This document shows positions 7,373-15,963 of a stretch of DNA of 37,863 nucleotides, piece after piece. This stretch comes from Chloroflexota bacterium (GTDB lineage Bacteria > Chloroflexota > Anaerolineae > Anaerolineales > VGOW01). The stretch covers positions 1 to 37,863 of the forward strand of contig JACRBQ010000029.1 of NCBI GenBank assembly GCA_016213135.1, in the 5' to 3' direction. Numbering within the stretch: position 1 is the first letter of the stretch; every line of letters starts with the position of its first letter. The notes below the pieces were generated by a model. It was not told the origin of the DNA and did no database searches. It worked only from the letters and a program-made list of their open reading frames with translations. The translations under genes and the position numbers were made by a program.

Positions 7373-10102
7373 ATGACCGAGCCACTGCCAAAAACCTACG
7401 ACTTCGCCTCGACCGAACAACGCCTGTACGCGTGGTGGGAGTCCTCAGGCTACTTCAAACCGAGAATCGATCCCGGCCAAAAGCCGTTCGTCATTTCCAT
7501 TCCCCCGCCCAACGTGACGGGCGAGTTGCATTTGGGCCACGCCATGTTTGTGGCGGTGGAGGATTTGATGATCCGCTACCACCGCATGAAGGGCCAGTCG
7601 ACGCTGTGGGTGCCCGGTTCGGACCACGCGGGCATTGCCACACAGTTGCAGGTGGAAAAGATGCTGCTGCGCGAGGAAGAGGTGGCCCGCGAGGAGTTAG
7701 GCCGCGAGGAGTTCGTGCGCCGCGTGTGGCAGTGGAAGGAAAAATACGGCAACATCATTTACAACCAGGTGCGGCGGCTGGGCGCATCGTGCGATTGGGA
7801 TCGGGTGCGCTTCACGCTGGACGACGGACTCTCGAAAGCCGTGCGCCATGCCTTTGTGTCGCTCTACAACAAGGGGCTGATCTATCGCGGCACGTATCTC
7901 GTCAACTGGTCGCCGGGGCTGAAGACGGCGGTGTCGGATGTGGAAGTGGAATACAGCGAGGAGCAAGGGACGCTGTATTTCTTCAAATACATGCTGAAGG
8001 AGTCGGGCGAACACATCCCCGTGGCGACCACGCGCCCCGAGACGATTCTGGGCGACACGGCAGTGGCGGTGCACCCCGACGACGAGCGATACAGGGCGCT
8101 GGTGGGCAGGACGGTGATCGTGCCCATCCTCAACCGGGAGATTCCGGTGGTGGCCGACGCGGCGGTGGATCGGGAATTCGGCACGGGCGCAGTGAAGGTG
8201 ACCCCGGGCCACGATGCCACCGACTACGCCATCGGACAGCGGCACGGTCTGGCGATCATTTCTATTTTGAACAAAGACGCGACGATGAGCGCGGACGCCG
8301 GGCCGTACGAGGGGCAGGATCGGTTCGCCTGCCGCGAGGCCCTGTGGCGCGACATGCAAAAGGCGGGCCTCACGCTGAAGACCCAGCCGCACACCATGAA
8401 CATCCCGCGCTCGCAGCGCGGCGGCGAAATCATCGAGCCGATCATCTCGACGCAGTGGTTCGTGAAAATCAAGCCGCTGGCCGAGGCCGGGATAGCGGCG
8501 GTGAAAGATGGCCGCATCCGCATTGTGCCGGAGCGGTTCGAGAAGGTGTACTACAACTGGATGGACGCGGAGCGTATCCGCGATTGGTGCATCTCGCGCC
8601 AGTTGTGGTGGGGGCACCGCATCCCCGTGTGGTATTGCGCCGACTGCGGCAAGCAGACCTGCGCCGAGATCGATCCGGCGGCGTGCGCCCACTGCGGCAG
8701 CCACAATATCACCCAGGACCCCGACGTGCTGGACACGTGGTTCTCGTCCGGCCTGTGGCCCTTCAGCACGCTGGGCTGGCCGGAGCAAACCGCAGACCTG
8801 AGCTACTTTTATCCGACCTCGACGCTGGAGACGGGTTACGACATTTTGTTCTTCTGGGTGGCGCGGATGATCATGCTGGGGCTGGAGTTCACCGGGCAAG
8901 CGCCGTTCGACACGGTGTATTTGCACGGGCTGGTGCGCGACGGCGACGGCCGCAAGATGAGCAAGACGCTGGGCAACGTAATCGATCCGCTGCAAGTGAT
9001 GGACGAGTTCGGCGCCGACGCCCTGCGCTTCACGCTGCTCACCGCGGCCACCCCCGGCAACGACATGAACTTGAGCCTGCAACGGGTGGAGGGCAACCGC
9101 AACTTCGCCAACAAGCTGTGGAACGCGGCGCGGTTCATCATCGGCAACCTCGACAAATGCCCGGAGGCCCCCACCCCCGTCGGAGAGCGCGACACGGGAG
9201 GGGAGCCTGACCGCACGCTGGCCGACCGCTGGATTCGGGGGCGGCTGGCGCAGGTGACTGCGGGCGTGAACCGGCTGTTTGAGAATTACCAATATGGCGA
9301 GGCCGGGCGGCAGGTGTACGATTTCTTCTGGAGCGAGTTTGCCGATTGGTATATTGAGATCGCCAAGCTGCAACTACTCCCCTCTCCCGGCGGGAGAGGG
9401 GATGGGGGTGAGGGTGAAGACCGGATTTACAACACCCTCGACACACTGGTGCTGGTGCTGGATCAGACCATGCGCCTGTTGCATCCGTTTGCGCCGTACG
9501 TGACCGAGGAAATCTGGCAGCACCTTCGCAAAGCGTGCCTCGCGCCGGGACGACCTGCGCCGGACGGCGGCTGGCCGGACGCGCTCATCATCGCCCAATG
9601 GCCGACTCCAATTACCAATTACCAATTACCAACCACCGACTTCCCGCATATCATGGACATTATCCGCGCCATACGCAACGCGCGCGCGGAGAACAAAGTA
9701 GAATTAGGCAGGAAGATCGCCGCCACGCTGGTGGCCGGGAGTGCCGAGGACGAATCGCTGCTGAACGACCAACGCGATGCCATCGCCCGCCTTGCCGGCG
9801 TGGAGCCGATGCAGTTCCGCATTTTGGCCGAACTGCCCGAGAAGCCCCGGCAAGCGGTGTCGATGGTGGTCGGGCGCACGGTGGTGTATTTGCCGCTGGC
9901 GGGGATGGTGAACATCGGCGCCGAGCGCGAACGCATGACGAAGGAACTGGCCGATCTCGACAAGCAGATTGCCAAGCTCGAAACACTGCTGGCCTCCGAC
10001 TTTGCAAACAAAGCGCCGGCCGGGGTGGTGGAAAAGGAACGGGCGCGGTTGGCCGCGGCCAGGGAGTCGCGAGCCAAGCTGGCCGAGCAGGTGGGGAGTT
10101 AG
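7373..10102 (+). CDS. valS: Valine--tRNA ligase (ValRS)
   Basis: A 909-residue class I aminoacyl-tRNA synthetase that charges tRNA-Val with valine. The HIGH-type motif is HLGH at residues 53-56 (PPPNVTGELHLGH) and KMSKT starts at residue 528 (DGRKMSKTLGN). The CP1 editing domain is present (ATTRPETILGDTAVAVHPDDERY), and a Cys-rich knob (CADCG...CAHCGS) lies in the catalytic half. The protein ends in the coiled-coil arm typical of ValRS. ATG 7373 is chosen since MTEPLPKTYDFASTEQRLYAWWE is the conserved start; the open frame back to 7241 runs through the terminator and a repeat. The anticodon-binding region carries two repeat-derived inserts (about 9375-9420 and 9608-9635). T-box control is expected. 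Confidence 0.97.
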   Translation: MTEPLPKTYDFASTEQRLYAWWESSGYFKPRIDPGQKPFVISIPPPNVTGELHLGHAMFVAVEDLMIRYHRMKGQSTLWVPGSDHAGIATQLQVEKMLLREEEVAREELGREEFVRRVWQWKEKYGNIIYNQVRRLGASCDWDRVRFTLDDGLSKAVRHAFVSLYNKGLIYRGTYLVNWSPGLKTAVSDVEVEYSEEQGTLYFFKYMLKESGEHIPVATTRPETILGDTAVAVHPDDERYRALVGRTVIVPILNREIPVVADAAVDREFGTGAVKVTPGHDATDYAIGQRHGLAIISILNKDATMSADAGPYEGQDRFACREALWRDMQKAGLTLKTQPHTMNIPRSQRGGEIIEPIISTQWFVKIKPLAEAGIAAVKDGRIRIVPERFEKVYYNWMDAERIRDWCISRQLWWGHRIPVWYCADCGKQTCAEIDPAACAHCGSHNITQDPDVLDTWFSSGLWPFSTLGWPEQTADLSYFYPTSTLETGYDILFFWVARMIMLGLEFTGQAPFDTVYLHGLVRDGDGRKMSKTLGNVIDPLQVMDEFGADALRFTLLTAATPGNDMNLSLQRVEGNRNFANKLWNAARFIIGNLDKCPEAPTPVGERDTGGEPDRTLADRWIRGRLAQVTAGVNRLFENYQYGEAGRQVYDFFWSEFADWYIEIAKLQLLPSPGGRGDGGEGEDRIYNTLDTLVLVLDQTMRLLHPFAPYVTEEIWQHLRKACLAPGRPAPDGGWPDALIIAQWPTPITNYQLPTTDFPHIMDIIRAIRNARAENKVELGRKIAATLVAGSAEDESLLNDQRDAIARLAGVEPMQFRILAELPEKPRQAVSMVVGRTVVYLPLAGMVNIGAERERMTKELADLDKQIAKLETLLASDFANKAPAGVVEKERARLAAARESRAKLAEQVGS
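9378..9402. repeat. Palindromic repeat inserted in frame in valS
   Basis: A perfect 11-bp inverted repeat, TCCCCTCTCCC (9378-9388) with GGGAGAGGGGA (9392-9402), has a 3-nt loop. It is followed by a GGGGGTGAGGGTGA tail. It encodes LLPSPGGRGDGGEGED between the conserved helices WYIEIAKLQ and YNTLDTLVLVLDQTMRLLHPFAPYVTEEIWQ. The same repeat family lies upstream of valS at 7266-7357. Confidence 0.85.
9608..9635. repeat. Heptanucleotide array (CCAATTA) inside valS
   Basis: Three tandem CCAATTA units at 9608-9628 are followed by CCAACCA. They encode the TPITNYQLPT stretch, a linker between the anticodon-binding domain and the conserved IIRAIRNARAE helix. Confidence 0.8.
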
Positions 10103-10107
10103 TCGAC

Positions 10108-10890
10108 GTGTCGCAGTTGAAGGGGTATGTCGATCAAAAATATCTGCAAGCCGCCAGGCACCTGCTTGCGCCGATCAAACAACGCACGTACGAATTGATG
10201 CGCGTTGAGCCGGGGCAGCGCGTGCTGGATGTGGGCTGCGGCCCCGGCACCGACACGGTGCCGCTGGCCGTGCGCGTGGGGGCGGCGGGCCGCGTGGTGG
10301 GCGTGGACACCGATGCAGCCATGCTGGCCGAGGCCGACCGGCACGCGGCCCGCGAGGGCGTGAGCGCGTGGACGGAGCATCGCCACGCCGACGCTGCCGC
10401 CCTACCTTTCGACTCGAACCTGTTCGACGCGTGCCGCAGCGAGCGGCTGTTCCAGCACCTGCAAAACCCCGAGCCGGCCATGGCCGAGATGGTGCGCGTG
10501 ACCCGGCCCGGCGGCTGGGTGGTGGTGCTGGATACCGATCACGGCACGTGGTCGACCGACACGCCGGAGAGCGCGGTCGAGCGCAAGCTGGCGGATTTCC
10601 GCGTGCGACGCATGTTTCACAACGGCTTCGCCGGGCGGCAACTGCGGCGGCTGTTCGCGCAGCACGGGCTGGCAGAGATTTCGATTGAGATCGTAGCGGG
10701 CTACTTTGACAACTACGCCTTCTGGCGGCTAATGTCGGTGATGGATCGAGTGGAGGCCGAGGCGCTGGCCGCCGGGGTCGTGACCGCCGACGAGTTGGCG
10801 CGGTGGCGCGCGGGTCTTGAGCAGGCCGATGCGGCGGGCGTATTCTTCGGCAGCGAGAGTCTCACTCTAGCTGCGGGCCGCAAAGCATGA
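10108..10890 (+). CDS. SAM-dependent methyltransferase (UbiE/Methyltransf_11-like)
   Basis: About 260 residues starting at GTG 10108 (VSQLKGYVDQKYLQAARHLL), 5 bp after the valS stop, with a GGGGAG ribosome-binding site inside the end of valS. Motif I is VLDVGCGPGTDTVPLA (residues 39-54), followed by VVGVDTDAAMLAEA, ADAAALPFDSNLFDACRSERLFQHL and a motif V/VI region MVRVTRPGGWVVVLDTDHGTW. This is the family of small-molecule methyltransferases that includes UbiE. Co-transcription with valS is likely. The upstream open frame to 9535 is a shadow of valS. The substrate is unknown. Confidence 0.85.
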   Translation: MSQLKGYVDQKYLQAARHLLAPIKQRTYELMRVEPGQRVLDVGCGPGTDTVPLAVRVGAAGRVVGVDTDAAMLAEADRHAAREGVSAWTEHRHADAAALPFDSNLFDACRSERLFQHLQNPEPAMAEMVRVTRPGGWVVVLDTDHGTWSTDTPESAVERKLADFRVRRMFHNGFAGRQLRRLFAQHGLAEISIEIVAGYFDNYAFWRLMSVMDRVEAEALAAGVVTADELARWRAGLEQADAAGVFFGSESLTLAAGRKA

Positions 10891-12458
10891 CCGGCGCGGC
10901 GGTTCGCGCCGATGTGCCACGGCGCAGTTTCAAAGTTGTGAGCGCCGCCCTGCTGGGGTTGGCGCTGGCCGCGTACCTGGGCTACAGTTTCATCTACGTT
11001 CGCTACACCACCGCCCTGCTCCAGTATCCGTTCGACTACGATCAGGGCGAGGGCTTCGAGCTGAACGACTCGGTGCTGTTGGCGCGCGGCGAGTGGCCCT
11101 ACCGCAGCAACGAGGTCTACCCCTTTTATTCGTCCAACTATCCGCCACTCTACCACCTGGCCCTCGTGCCGTTTGTGTGGGCCTTCGGCCCGGCCTATTG
11201 GTACGGGCGGTTACTCTCGTTCCTCGCCACGCTGGTGGCCGCCGGGGCCATTGCCTACGCCGTGCATCGCCGCACGCGCGACAAGCCCATCAGCGTCCTC
11301 GCCGGATTGGCGTTTCTCGCGTCGAACTACGTCTATCACATCGGGCCGTTGTTTCGCCAGCACATTTCGATGGTGATGTTTGAGGCGTTGGCCGTGGTCA
11401 TCCTGATTCCGCTGGGACGCGGCGACACTCCTACCGATAGACGCCGACTCTTCTGGGGGCTATTGTGCCTGCTGGCCGCGGGATACACGAAACAACTGGC
11501 CTACGCCACTGTGGCCGCGTGCCTGTTGTTCATTATCGGCATGGGGTGGCGGCGCGGCCTCATTGTGGCCGTCGGCTTCACGGCAGTGGCCGGCGCCCTG
11601 TTCGGCCTCATCAACATTGCCACGAGCGGGCAATGGTGGGTGAACACCATCGTCGCCAACATCAACGAATTCGTTCCCGGCCAGGCGCAGGGGTTATATT
11701 TGCAGTGGCTCGACCTGCATCTCGTTTTGATCTGCCTCGCCGCGCTGTGGGGATTGATCGAACTGTCGCGGCGGCGCGTGCCGCTGGAAGTGCTGTGGCT
11801 GATCGTCGCCGTGATCAACGGAATCTCGTCGGGCAAATGGGGCGCGGGCGAAGCGTACTTCACCACCGCCGTCGCCGCCGTGTGCCTGTGCAGCGGTATG
11901 CTGCTGGGGCACTGGCGGCAACAAAGCGCCGGGTGGCGGGCCGATGCCCGTTGGGCCACCGCCGTGGCCATCCCGCTGCTGCTCATCGCGCAGGCAGGGC
12001 AGCTCATCCACATGCCCACGCAGGGGCGGCTGTTCGAGCCGCTGGCTCGCGCGCTGGGGTTGCCCGCCGATCAGCCGTATTACGACTCGCAGGGCTACAC
12101 CCAGTTGGGCCGCCCGCCCAATGCCATCGACATCGCGCAGGGCCACAAAATACTGGCCTACACTCAAGCGGCCAAAGGCCCGGTACTCACCGAAGAAGCG
12201 GCCTTCAGTTTGCTGGCCGGCAAAGAGCAGGTGGGCAACCCGACCCAACTGCTCAACCTCGCCAAAAAATCCATGCTAGACTCATCGGCGATGGTGAGCA
12301 TGATCAACGCTCAGGCCTTCGACGTGATTGTGCTCAAGGCCGAGTTCTATCCGCGCCCGGTGCTGGTTGCCATCGGGCAAAAATATCAATCGGTGGAAAC
12401 GATCATCATGAACGGGTTCCCGTACCGCATATTGAAGCCCCGGCCCGCCGCGCCCTGA
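10887..12458 (+). CDS. GT-C-type membrane glycosyltransferase-like protein
   Basis: A 523-residue integral membrane protein with about 9-11 hydrophobic segments. The first loop after TM1 carries an acidic and aromatic motif (YPFDYDQGEGFELNDSVLLARGEWPYR), followed by FYSSNYPPLYHLALVPF. This matches the layout of GT39/PMT and ArnT-like polyprenyl-phosphate sugar transferases, where the catalytic Asp lies in the first large outer loop. A soluble C-terminal region begins around residue 390. The ATG overlaps the methyltransferase stop (ATGA), so the two are translationally coupled. The enzymatic role is inferred from topology and loop motif only. Confidence 0.65.
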   Translation: MTGAAVRADVPRRSFKVVSAALLGLALAAYLGYSFIYVRYTTALLQYPFDYDQGEGFELNDSVLLARGEWPYRSNEVYPFYSSNYPPLYHLALVPFVWAFGPAYWYGRLLSFLATLVAAGAIAYAVHRRTRDKPISVLAGLAFLASNYVYHIGPLFRQHISMVMFEALAVVILIPLGRGDTPTDRRRLFWGLLCLLAAGYTKQLAYATVAACLLFIIGMGWRRGLIVAVGFTAVAGALFGLINIATSGQWWVNTIVANINEFVPGQAQGLYLQWLDLHLVLICLAALWGLIELSRRRVPLEVLWLIVAVINGISSGKWGAGEAYFTTAVAAVCLCSGMLLGHWRQQSAGWRADARWATAVAIPLLLIAQAGQLIHMPTQGRLFEPLARALGLPADQPYYDSQGYTQLGRPPNAIDIAQGHKILAYTQAAKGPVLTEEAAFSLLAGKEQVGNPTQLLNLAKKSMLDSSAMVSMINAQAFDVIVLKAEFYPRPVLVAIGQKYQSVETIIMNGFPYRILKPRPAAP

Positions 12459-12481
12459 GGCCGCCGTATAAGGAGGAGCCG

Positions 12482-13024
12482 ATGCTCCACGATCTCGCCT
12501 GCCCGTCCTGTGGCGCGCCGGGCCTTGAACCCCGGCAGCCCGACGGCGCGCTCGTCTGCAAGTTTTGCGGCCACGGGTACTCCACCGACGGGCGCGTGCC
12601 GTGCCCGCACTGCGACACGCTGAACGATCCCCACGCCGATTTTTGCGCGCAGTGCGGCAAAAAACTCAAGCGCTCCTGCCCGGCCTGCGGCTTCGAAAAC
12701 TGGGCCGGGGCTGAGTTCTGCTCGCAGTGTGGGCGCGACCTGGATACGCTGGAAATCATCACCTCGCGTTATGCCCAGGGCTTCAAAGACACGCTGCAGC
12801 AACAACGGCAGCAGGCCGGTTCGCTCAAGGCGGGCGAGGAAGCCGCCAGCCAGAAACGGTTAGCCGTGATGTGGGAAAAAGAAAGGCAGCGGCAGGCTGA
12901 GATGGCAAAAGACCGGTCGCGGCAAAAGGCCCAACAAAATATGCTGTTGATTATGGCGGTGTTGGTCGGGGCAGCGGTGCTGTGCGCCCTCGCCGGCGCG
13001 CTTGTGTTTTTGAATTTGCGATAA
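12482..13024 (+). CDS. Zinc-ribbon membrane-anchored protein
   Basis: A 180-residue protein starting MLHDLACPSCGAPGLEP at ATG 12482, with AAGGAGGAG about 8 nt upstream. The first half has repeated CxxC pairs (CPSC, CKFC, CPHC, CAQC, CPAC, CSQC), giving three zinc ribbons of the double-zinc-ribbon type. A charged Gln/Lys/Glu-rich helix follows (about residues 95-145). A single C-terminal membrane segment (MLLIMAVLVGAAVLCALAGALVFL) anchors it with the zinc ribbons in the cytoplasm. Its stop codon directly abuts the scpA ATG. Function is unknown; such proteins are common as membrane-tethered adaptors. Confidence 0.8.
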   Translation: MLHDLACPSCGAPGLEPRQPDGALVCKFCGHGYSTDGRVPCPHCDTLNDPHADFCAQCGKKLKRSCPACGFENWAGAEFCSQCGRDLDTLEIITSRYAQGFKDTLQQQRQQAGSLKAGEEAASQKRLAVMWEKERQRQAEMAKDRSRQKAQQNMLLIMAVLVGAAVLCALAGALVFLNLR

Positions 13025-13846
13025 ATGACCCTCCCCCACTCCTTCGCCCCGTTTCCCGTGTCTCTGCCGGTCTACCAAGGCCCGCTCGATCTGCTTTTGC
13101 AACTTATCGAACGGGAAGAGTTGGACATTACCAAAGTGGCGCTGGCCCAAGTGACCGATCAATATCTAGCCCACGTGCGGGCCATGCAGGAACACAACCT
13201 GCACGACATCGCCGATTTTCTAGTCATCGCCGCGCGGCTCATCCTCATCAAATCCGAGGCCATCTTGCCCCGGCCACCGGAGCGCGCCCCCGGCGAAGAA
13301 GACCCTGCTGAGGAACTGGCCCGGCAGTTGCTGGCGTACAAAAAATACAAAGAGGTGGCCCAAACGCTGCACCAGCGCGAGGTGGACGGCCTGCGCAGTT
13401 ATCTGCGGCTGGCGACCCCGCCCAAAGTGGAAGGCAGGCTCGATCTATCCAACGTCACGCCGGTGGATTTGTGGGAGGCCGTGCGCCGCGCTCTGGCGAT
13501 GCTGCCCGAGGCCCCGCCCGTGTCGTCGGTGGTAGCGCCGCCCAGGATCACCATCCGCGACCGCATCCGCCGCATTCAGCTCACGCTGCGGCACGAGGGC
13601 CGGGCGCGGTTTTTCGAAATGCTAAAAACCGCTACCTCGCGAGTGGAGATTATGGTGACGTTTTTGGCGGTGTTGGAGTTGGTGAAGCAGCGCCGGGTGA
13701 GCGCCGTGCAGGAAAAGCTGTTCGGGGATATTGTGATTGAGCCGGTGGGGAACTGGATCAACGACGATTCGGTTCAGATTTATTCGGAGATGGAGAAAGA
13801 AGACGAGCCAGAGGCGGCCAGCGAAGGAGAGCCAAACCTATCGTAG
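13025..13846 (+). CDS. scpA: Segregation and condensation protein A
   Basis: A 273-residue kleisin subunit that bridges the two SMC heads in the chromosome condensin complex together with ScpB. The N-terminal signature VYQGPLDLLLQLIEREELDITKVALAQVTDQYL and the helix ADFLVIAARLILIKSEAILP are diagnostic. The C-terminal winged helix is FLAVLELVKQRRVSAVQEKLFGDIVIEP. A tail of about 35 residues follows. ATG begins immediately after the stop of the zinc-ribbon gene. No scpB or smc follows; instead the 3' end overlaps the convergent VanZ-like gene by 89 bp. Confidence 0.95.
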   Translation: MTLPHSFAPFPVSLPVYQGPLDLLLQLIEREELDITKVALAQVTDQYLAHVRAMQEHNLHDIADFLVIAARLILIKSEAILPRPPERAPGEEDPAEELARQLLAYKKYKEVAQTLHQREVDGLRSYLRLATPPKVEGRLDLSNVTPVDLWEAVRRALAMLPEAPPVSSVVAPPRITIRDRIRRIQLTLRHEGRARFFEMLKTATSRVEIMVTFLAVLELVKQRRVSAVQEKLFGDIVIEPVGNWINDDSVQIYSEMEKEDEPEAASEGEPNLS

Positions 13847-14168
13847 CGCCCAGGCCGTCGATGAGCACGTCCGGCCAGTGGCCCTGCCGCCCGGCCACAA
13901 AAGTCTGGTGGTATTCGTCGGTGGCGGCGTAGGCCACGGTGAAGGCCAGCGCCCAGGCCACGTGAACCGGGCGCAAGGGGGCGCTGCCCCGCACGCCCCG
14001 CAGCATAAAGATCGCTAGGAGCGCGTACTCCGCAAGGTGCGCGCTCTTTTTGATCACGTAATCCCACCCGCCGAAGTCGGGCAGTGAGATGCGCGGCTGG
14101 GATGAAACGATGAAGATAATCACCATCCATCCCAGCGCAGGGGCCCAACGGGAAGCGAATGACTTCAT
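13758..14168 (-). CDS. VanZ-like membrane protein
   Basis: A 136-residue protein with about four membrane segments. It has the VanZ-family signatures KKSAHLAEYALLAIFML and AATDEYHQTFVAGRQGHWPDVLIDGLGATIGL. VanZ homologues are small membrane proteins, one of which gives teicoplanin tolerance; the biochemical activity is unknown. ATG 14168 (MKSFASRWAPALGWMV) is preferred over the frame's earlier start at 14228, which would overlap the VWA gene. It starts 16 bp after the VWA stop, so it is probably co-transcribed with it. Its 3' end overlaps scpA tail-to-tail. Confidence 0.82.
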   Translation of the reverse strand: MKSFASRWAPALGWMVIIFIVSSQPRISLPDFGGWDYVIKKSAHLAEYALLAIFMLRGVRGSAPLRPVHVAWALAFTVAYAATDEYHQTFVAGRQGHWPDVLIDGLGATIGLALLRWPPLARLLSPSPNKSEPNRR

Positions 14169-14184
14169 ATACACGCGGCCCATT

Positions 14185-15768
14185 CTACCACCCGCTGATC
14201 TGGCTGGCGCGGGCGACGAGTTGGGCAAACTCGCTCACGTCGAGGTCGCCCGCCAATTGGGCGGCCAGCCGCTGGGCGCGCACGCGCAGATCGTCGAAGG
14301 TAGTCTCGGTGGCATAGGGGCTGTGGCGCAGCAGTTCGGCGTATTGGGCCACCACCACATCAAGCTGGTAGCGCAGCGAGGCGCTGTCGAAGGTGGGGGC
14401 TATGTCCCACGTGTTCACGTTGCCGTTGACTTCCTGCACGGCGTGAGTCTGGGGGTCTTCCCAGCGCAGGCTGAGAGTGGCCACGCGGCCCTGGGCGGCG
14501 GGCTTGAAGTGCACGGCGTACAGCGCAGTGACCGTGTGCCCGGCCCCGATCTCTCCCGCATCCACCTCGTTGTTGCGAAAATCCTGATCGGCCACGGCGC
14601 GGTTTTCGTAGCCCACCAGCCGGTAGGCTTCCACCACGTCGGGGTTGAAGTCCACCTGCGCCTTGGTGTTGAGGGCAATCACTTGCAGCGTGGAGGTCAG
14701 GTCGTCCACGAACAGCTTCCTGGCCTCGTCCAGCGTATCCACGTAAGCGTAGTTGCCGTCGCCTTTGTCGGCCAATTGCTCCATCAGCACGTCGTTGAAG
14801 TTGCCCATGCCAAAGCCCACGGTGGTAAGGGTGATGCCCGCGTCGGCATAACCGCGAATGGACTCGAGGATGGCCTCGGGGCCGGTGGCGCCCACGTTGG
14901 CGACGCCGTCGGAGCAGAGGATGACGCGGTTGATGCCGTCGGCGCGGTAGGCCAGGTTGGCGATCCGGTATCCCAGCCGCAACCCGGCTTCGGCATTCGT
15001 CGCACCTTCGGTGCGCAACCCGTAGATGGCATTGAGGAGAGTGGCCCGGTCTTCGCCGCTGGTCGGGTTGAGGACGACGCGGGCTTCGGTGCCAAAGGCC
15101 ACGATGGCCACCGTGTCGTCGGGGCGCAGGCGGTCTACCAGCAGTTGCAGCGACTGCTTCACCAGCCCCAGACGGTTTCCCATTTCCATTGAGCCGGAAA
15201 CGTCAATGACGAAGGTGAGCGAGGCGGGCTTGCGTTGCGACTCAGGCACGATGTAGCCTTGCACGCCAAAGCGCAGGATGTAGGTACCGTCGCGCTGAAA
15301 GGGCGAGGGCGCGCCGTCGGCATACAGCGCAAAGGCGGTCTCCGGCGGAGCGGCGTAATCCTGCTGGAAGTAGTTCACGAACTCTTCCACGCGAATGGCC
15401 TCGGCGGGCGGGATGTTGCCGTCCGAGACGTAGCGGCGGGCGACAGTGTACGATGCCGTGTCCACGTCCAGCGCAAAGGTGGACAGGTGATCGGCCCCGG
15501 TGGGGACGTAGGGGTTGACGCCGGGGTTCTGAAAGGTGTTGCCACCGGGAGCAGTGGCGGTGGAGAGCGGGAGGGCATAGGGCGGCTGCGCGGCTGAAAC
15601 CGGCTGGGTGGGCAGCGGCGCGGGGTACGGGGCCCCCGTGGCTTCCATGATGGGGGACAGCACCCACGGCCCGGCGGTGGCCGCCGGTGCGGTCGTCGCG
15701 GCTCCGCCGCAGGCGCTGGCCATCAACATGAATACGAGGGTGATGACGAGCAGATGTTTGGCGTTCAT
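14185..15768 (-). CDS. VWA-domain lipoprotein, YfbK family
   Basis: A 527-residue lipoprotein. The signal peptide MNAKHLLVITLVFMLMASAC has its lipobox Cys at residue 20. The N-terminal YfbK-type domain is visible as FALDVDTASYTVARRYVSDG (98-117) and RVEEFVNYFQQDY. The von Willebrand factor A domain begins near residue 183 with the MIDAS motif DVSGS (D189, S191, S193). A C-terminal DUF3520-like region follows (ATLSLRWEDP, then YQLDVVVAQYAELLR). AGGAGA lies 7 nt before the ATG. Members are membrane-attached, function poorly known. The upstream region holds three 11-bp direct repeats also found before the DUF4349 gene. Confidence 0.9.
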   Translation of the reverse strand: MNAKHLLVITLVFMLMASACGGAATTAPAATAGPWVLSPIMEATGAPYPAPLPTQPVSAAQPPYALPLSTATAPGGNTFQNPGVNPYVPTGADHLSTFALDVDTASYTVARRYVSDGNIPPAEAIRVEEFVNYFQQDYAAPPETAFALYADGAPSPFQRDGTYILRFGVQGYIVPESQRKPASLTFVIDVSGSMEMGNRLGLVKQSLQLLVDRLRPDDTVAIVAFGTEARVVLNPTSGEDRATLLNAIYGLRTEGATNAEAGLRLGYRIANLAYRADGINRVILCSDGVANVGATGPEAILESIRGYADAGITLTTVGFGMGNFNDVLMEQLADKGDGNYAYVDTLDEARKLFVDDLTSTLQVIALNTKAQVDFNPDVVEAYRLVGYENRAVADQDFRNNEVDAGEIGAGHTVTALYAVHFKPAAQGRVATLSLRWEDPQTHAVQEVNGNVNTWDIAPTFDSASLRYQLDVVVAQYAELLRHSPYATETTFDDLRVRAQRLAAQLAGDLDVSEFAQLVARASQISGW

Positions 15769-15843
15769 GGCATTTCTCCTTTGTGAGCTGGCCGATTGGC
15801 TATTTGCTCTACGACTGCAAACAGCGTACGACAAGGGGAGAAT

Positions 15844-15876
15844 GTCGCCTTGATAACCGGTTGACAAGCGGATGAC
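15844..15876 (-). promoter_or_regulatory. Three 11-bp direct repeats upstream of the VWA gene
   Basis: Reading on the minus strand, three 11-bp units at 15876-15866, 15865-15855 and 15854-15844 each begin RTCAW (GTCAT, GTCAA, ATCAA). The period equals one helical turn. The block lies about 75 bp upstream of the start codon. Head-to-tail 11-bp repeats are the usual layout for PhoB/OmpR-type response regulators. The same array, in the same register, lies upstream of the DUF4349 gene. Confidence 0.65.
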
Positions 15877-15889
15877 AGCGCGGTCGCAG

Positions 15890-15917
15890 TTGACTCTGGC
15901 CGGCTTTGATCTACACT
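15890..15917 (+). promoter_or_regulatory. Promoter of the 676-residue membrane protein gene
   Basis: TTGACT at 15890-15895 and TACACT at 15912-15917 are separated by 16 bp. The coding ATG is at 15964, preceded by a GAGGAGG ribosome-binding site. The promoter lies back-to-back with the regulatory repeats of the VWA gene. Confidence 0.5.
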
Positions 15918-15963
15918 ATTGGAAATCTTCGCTGACGGCCCCAACCTGCGCAGAGGAGGCAAC

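Noticed and set aside
7697..9373. A 558-codon minus-strand frame across valS
   Set aside because: Antisense shadow of valS with no recognisable domain.
9535..10107. N-terminal extension of the methyltransferase after valS
   Set aside because: The extension is an out-of-frame reading of valS; the conserved protein begins at GTG 10108.
11465..12481. Long extension upstream of the zinc-ribbon protein
   Set aside because: It is a shadow of the membrane glycosyltransferase gene; ATG 12482 has a strong ribosome-binding site.
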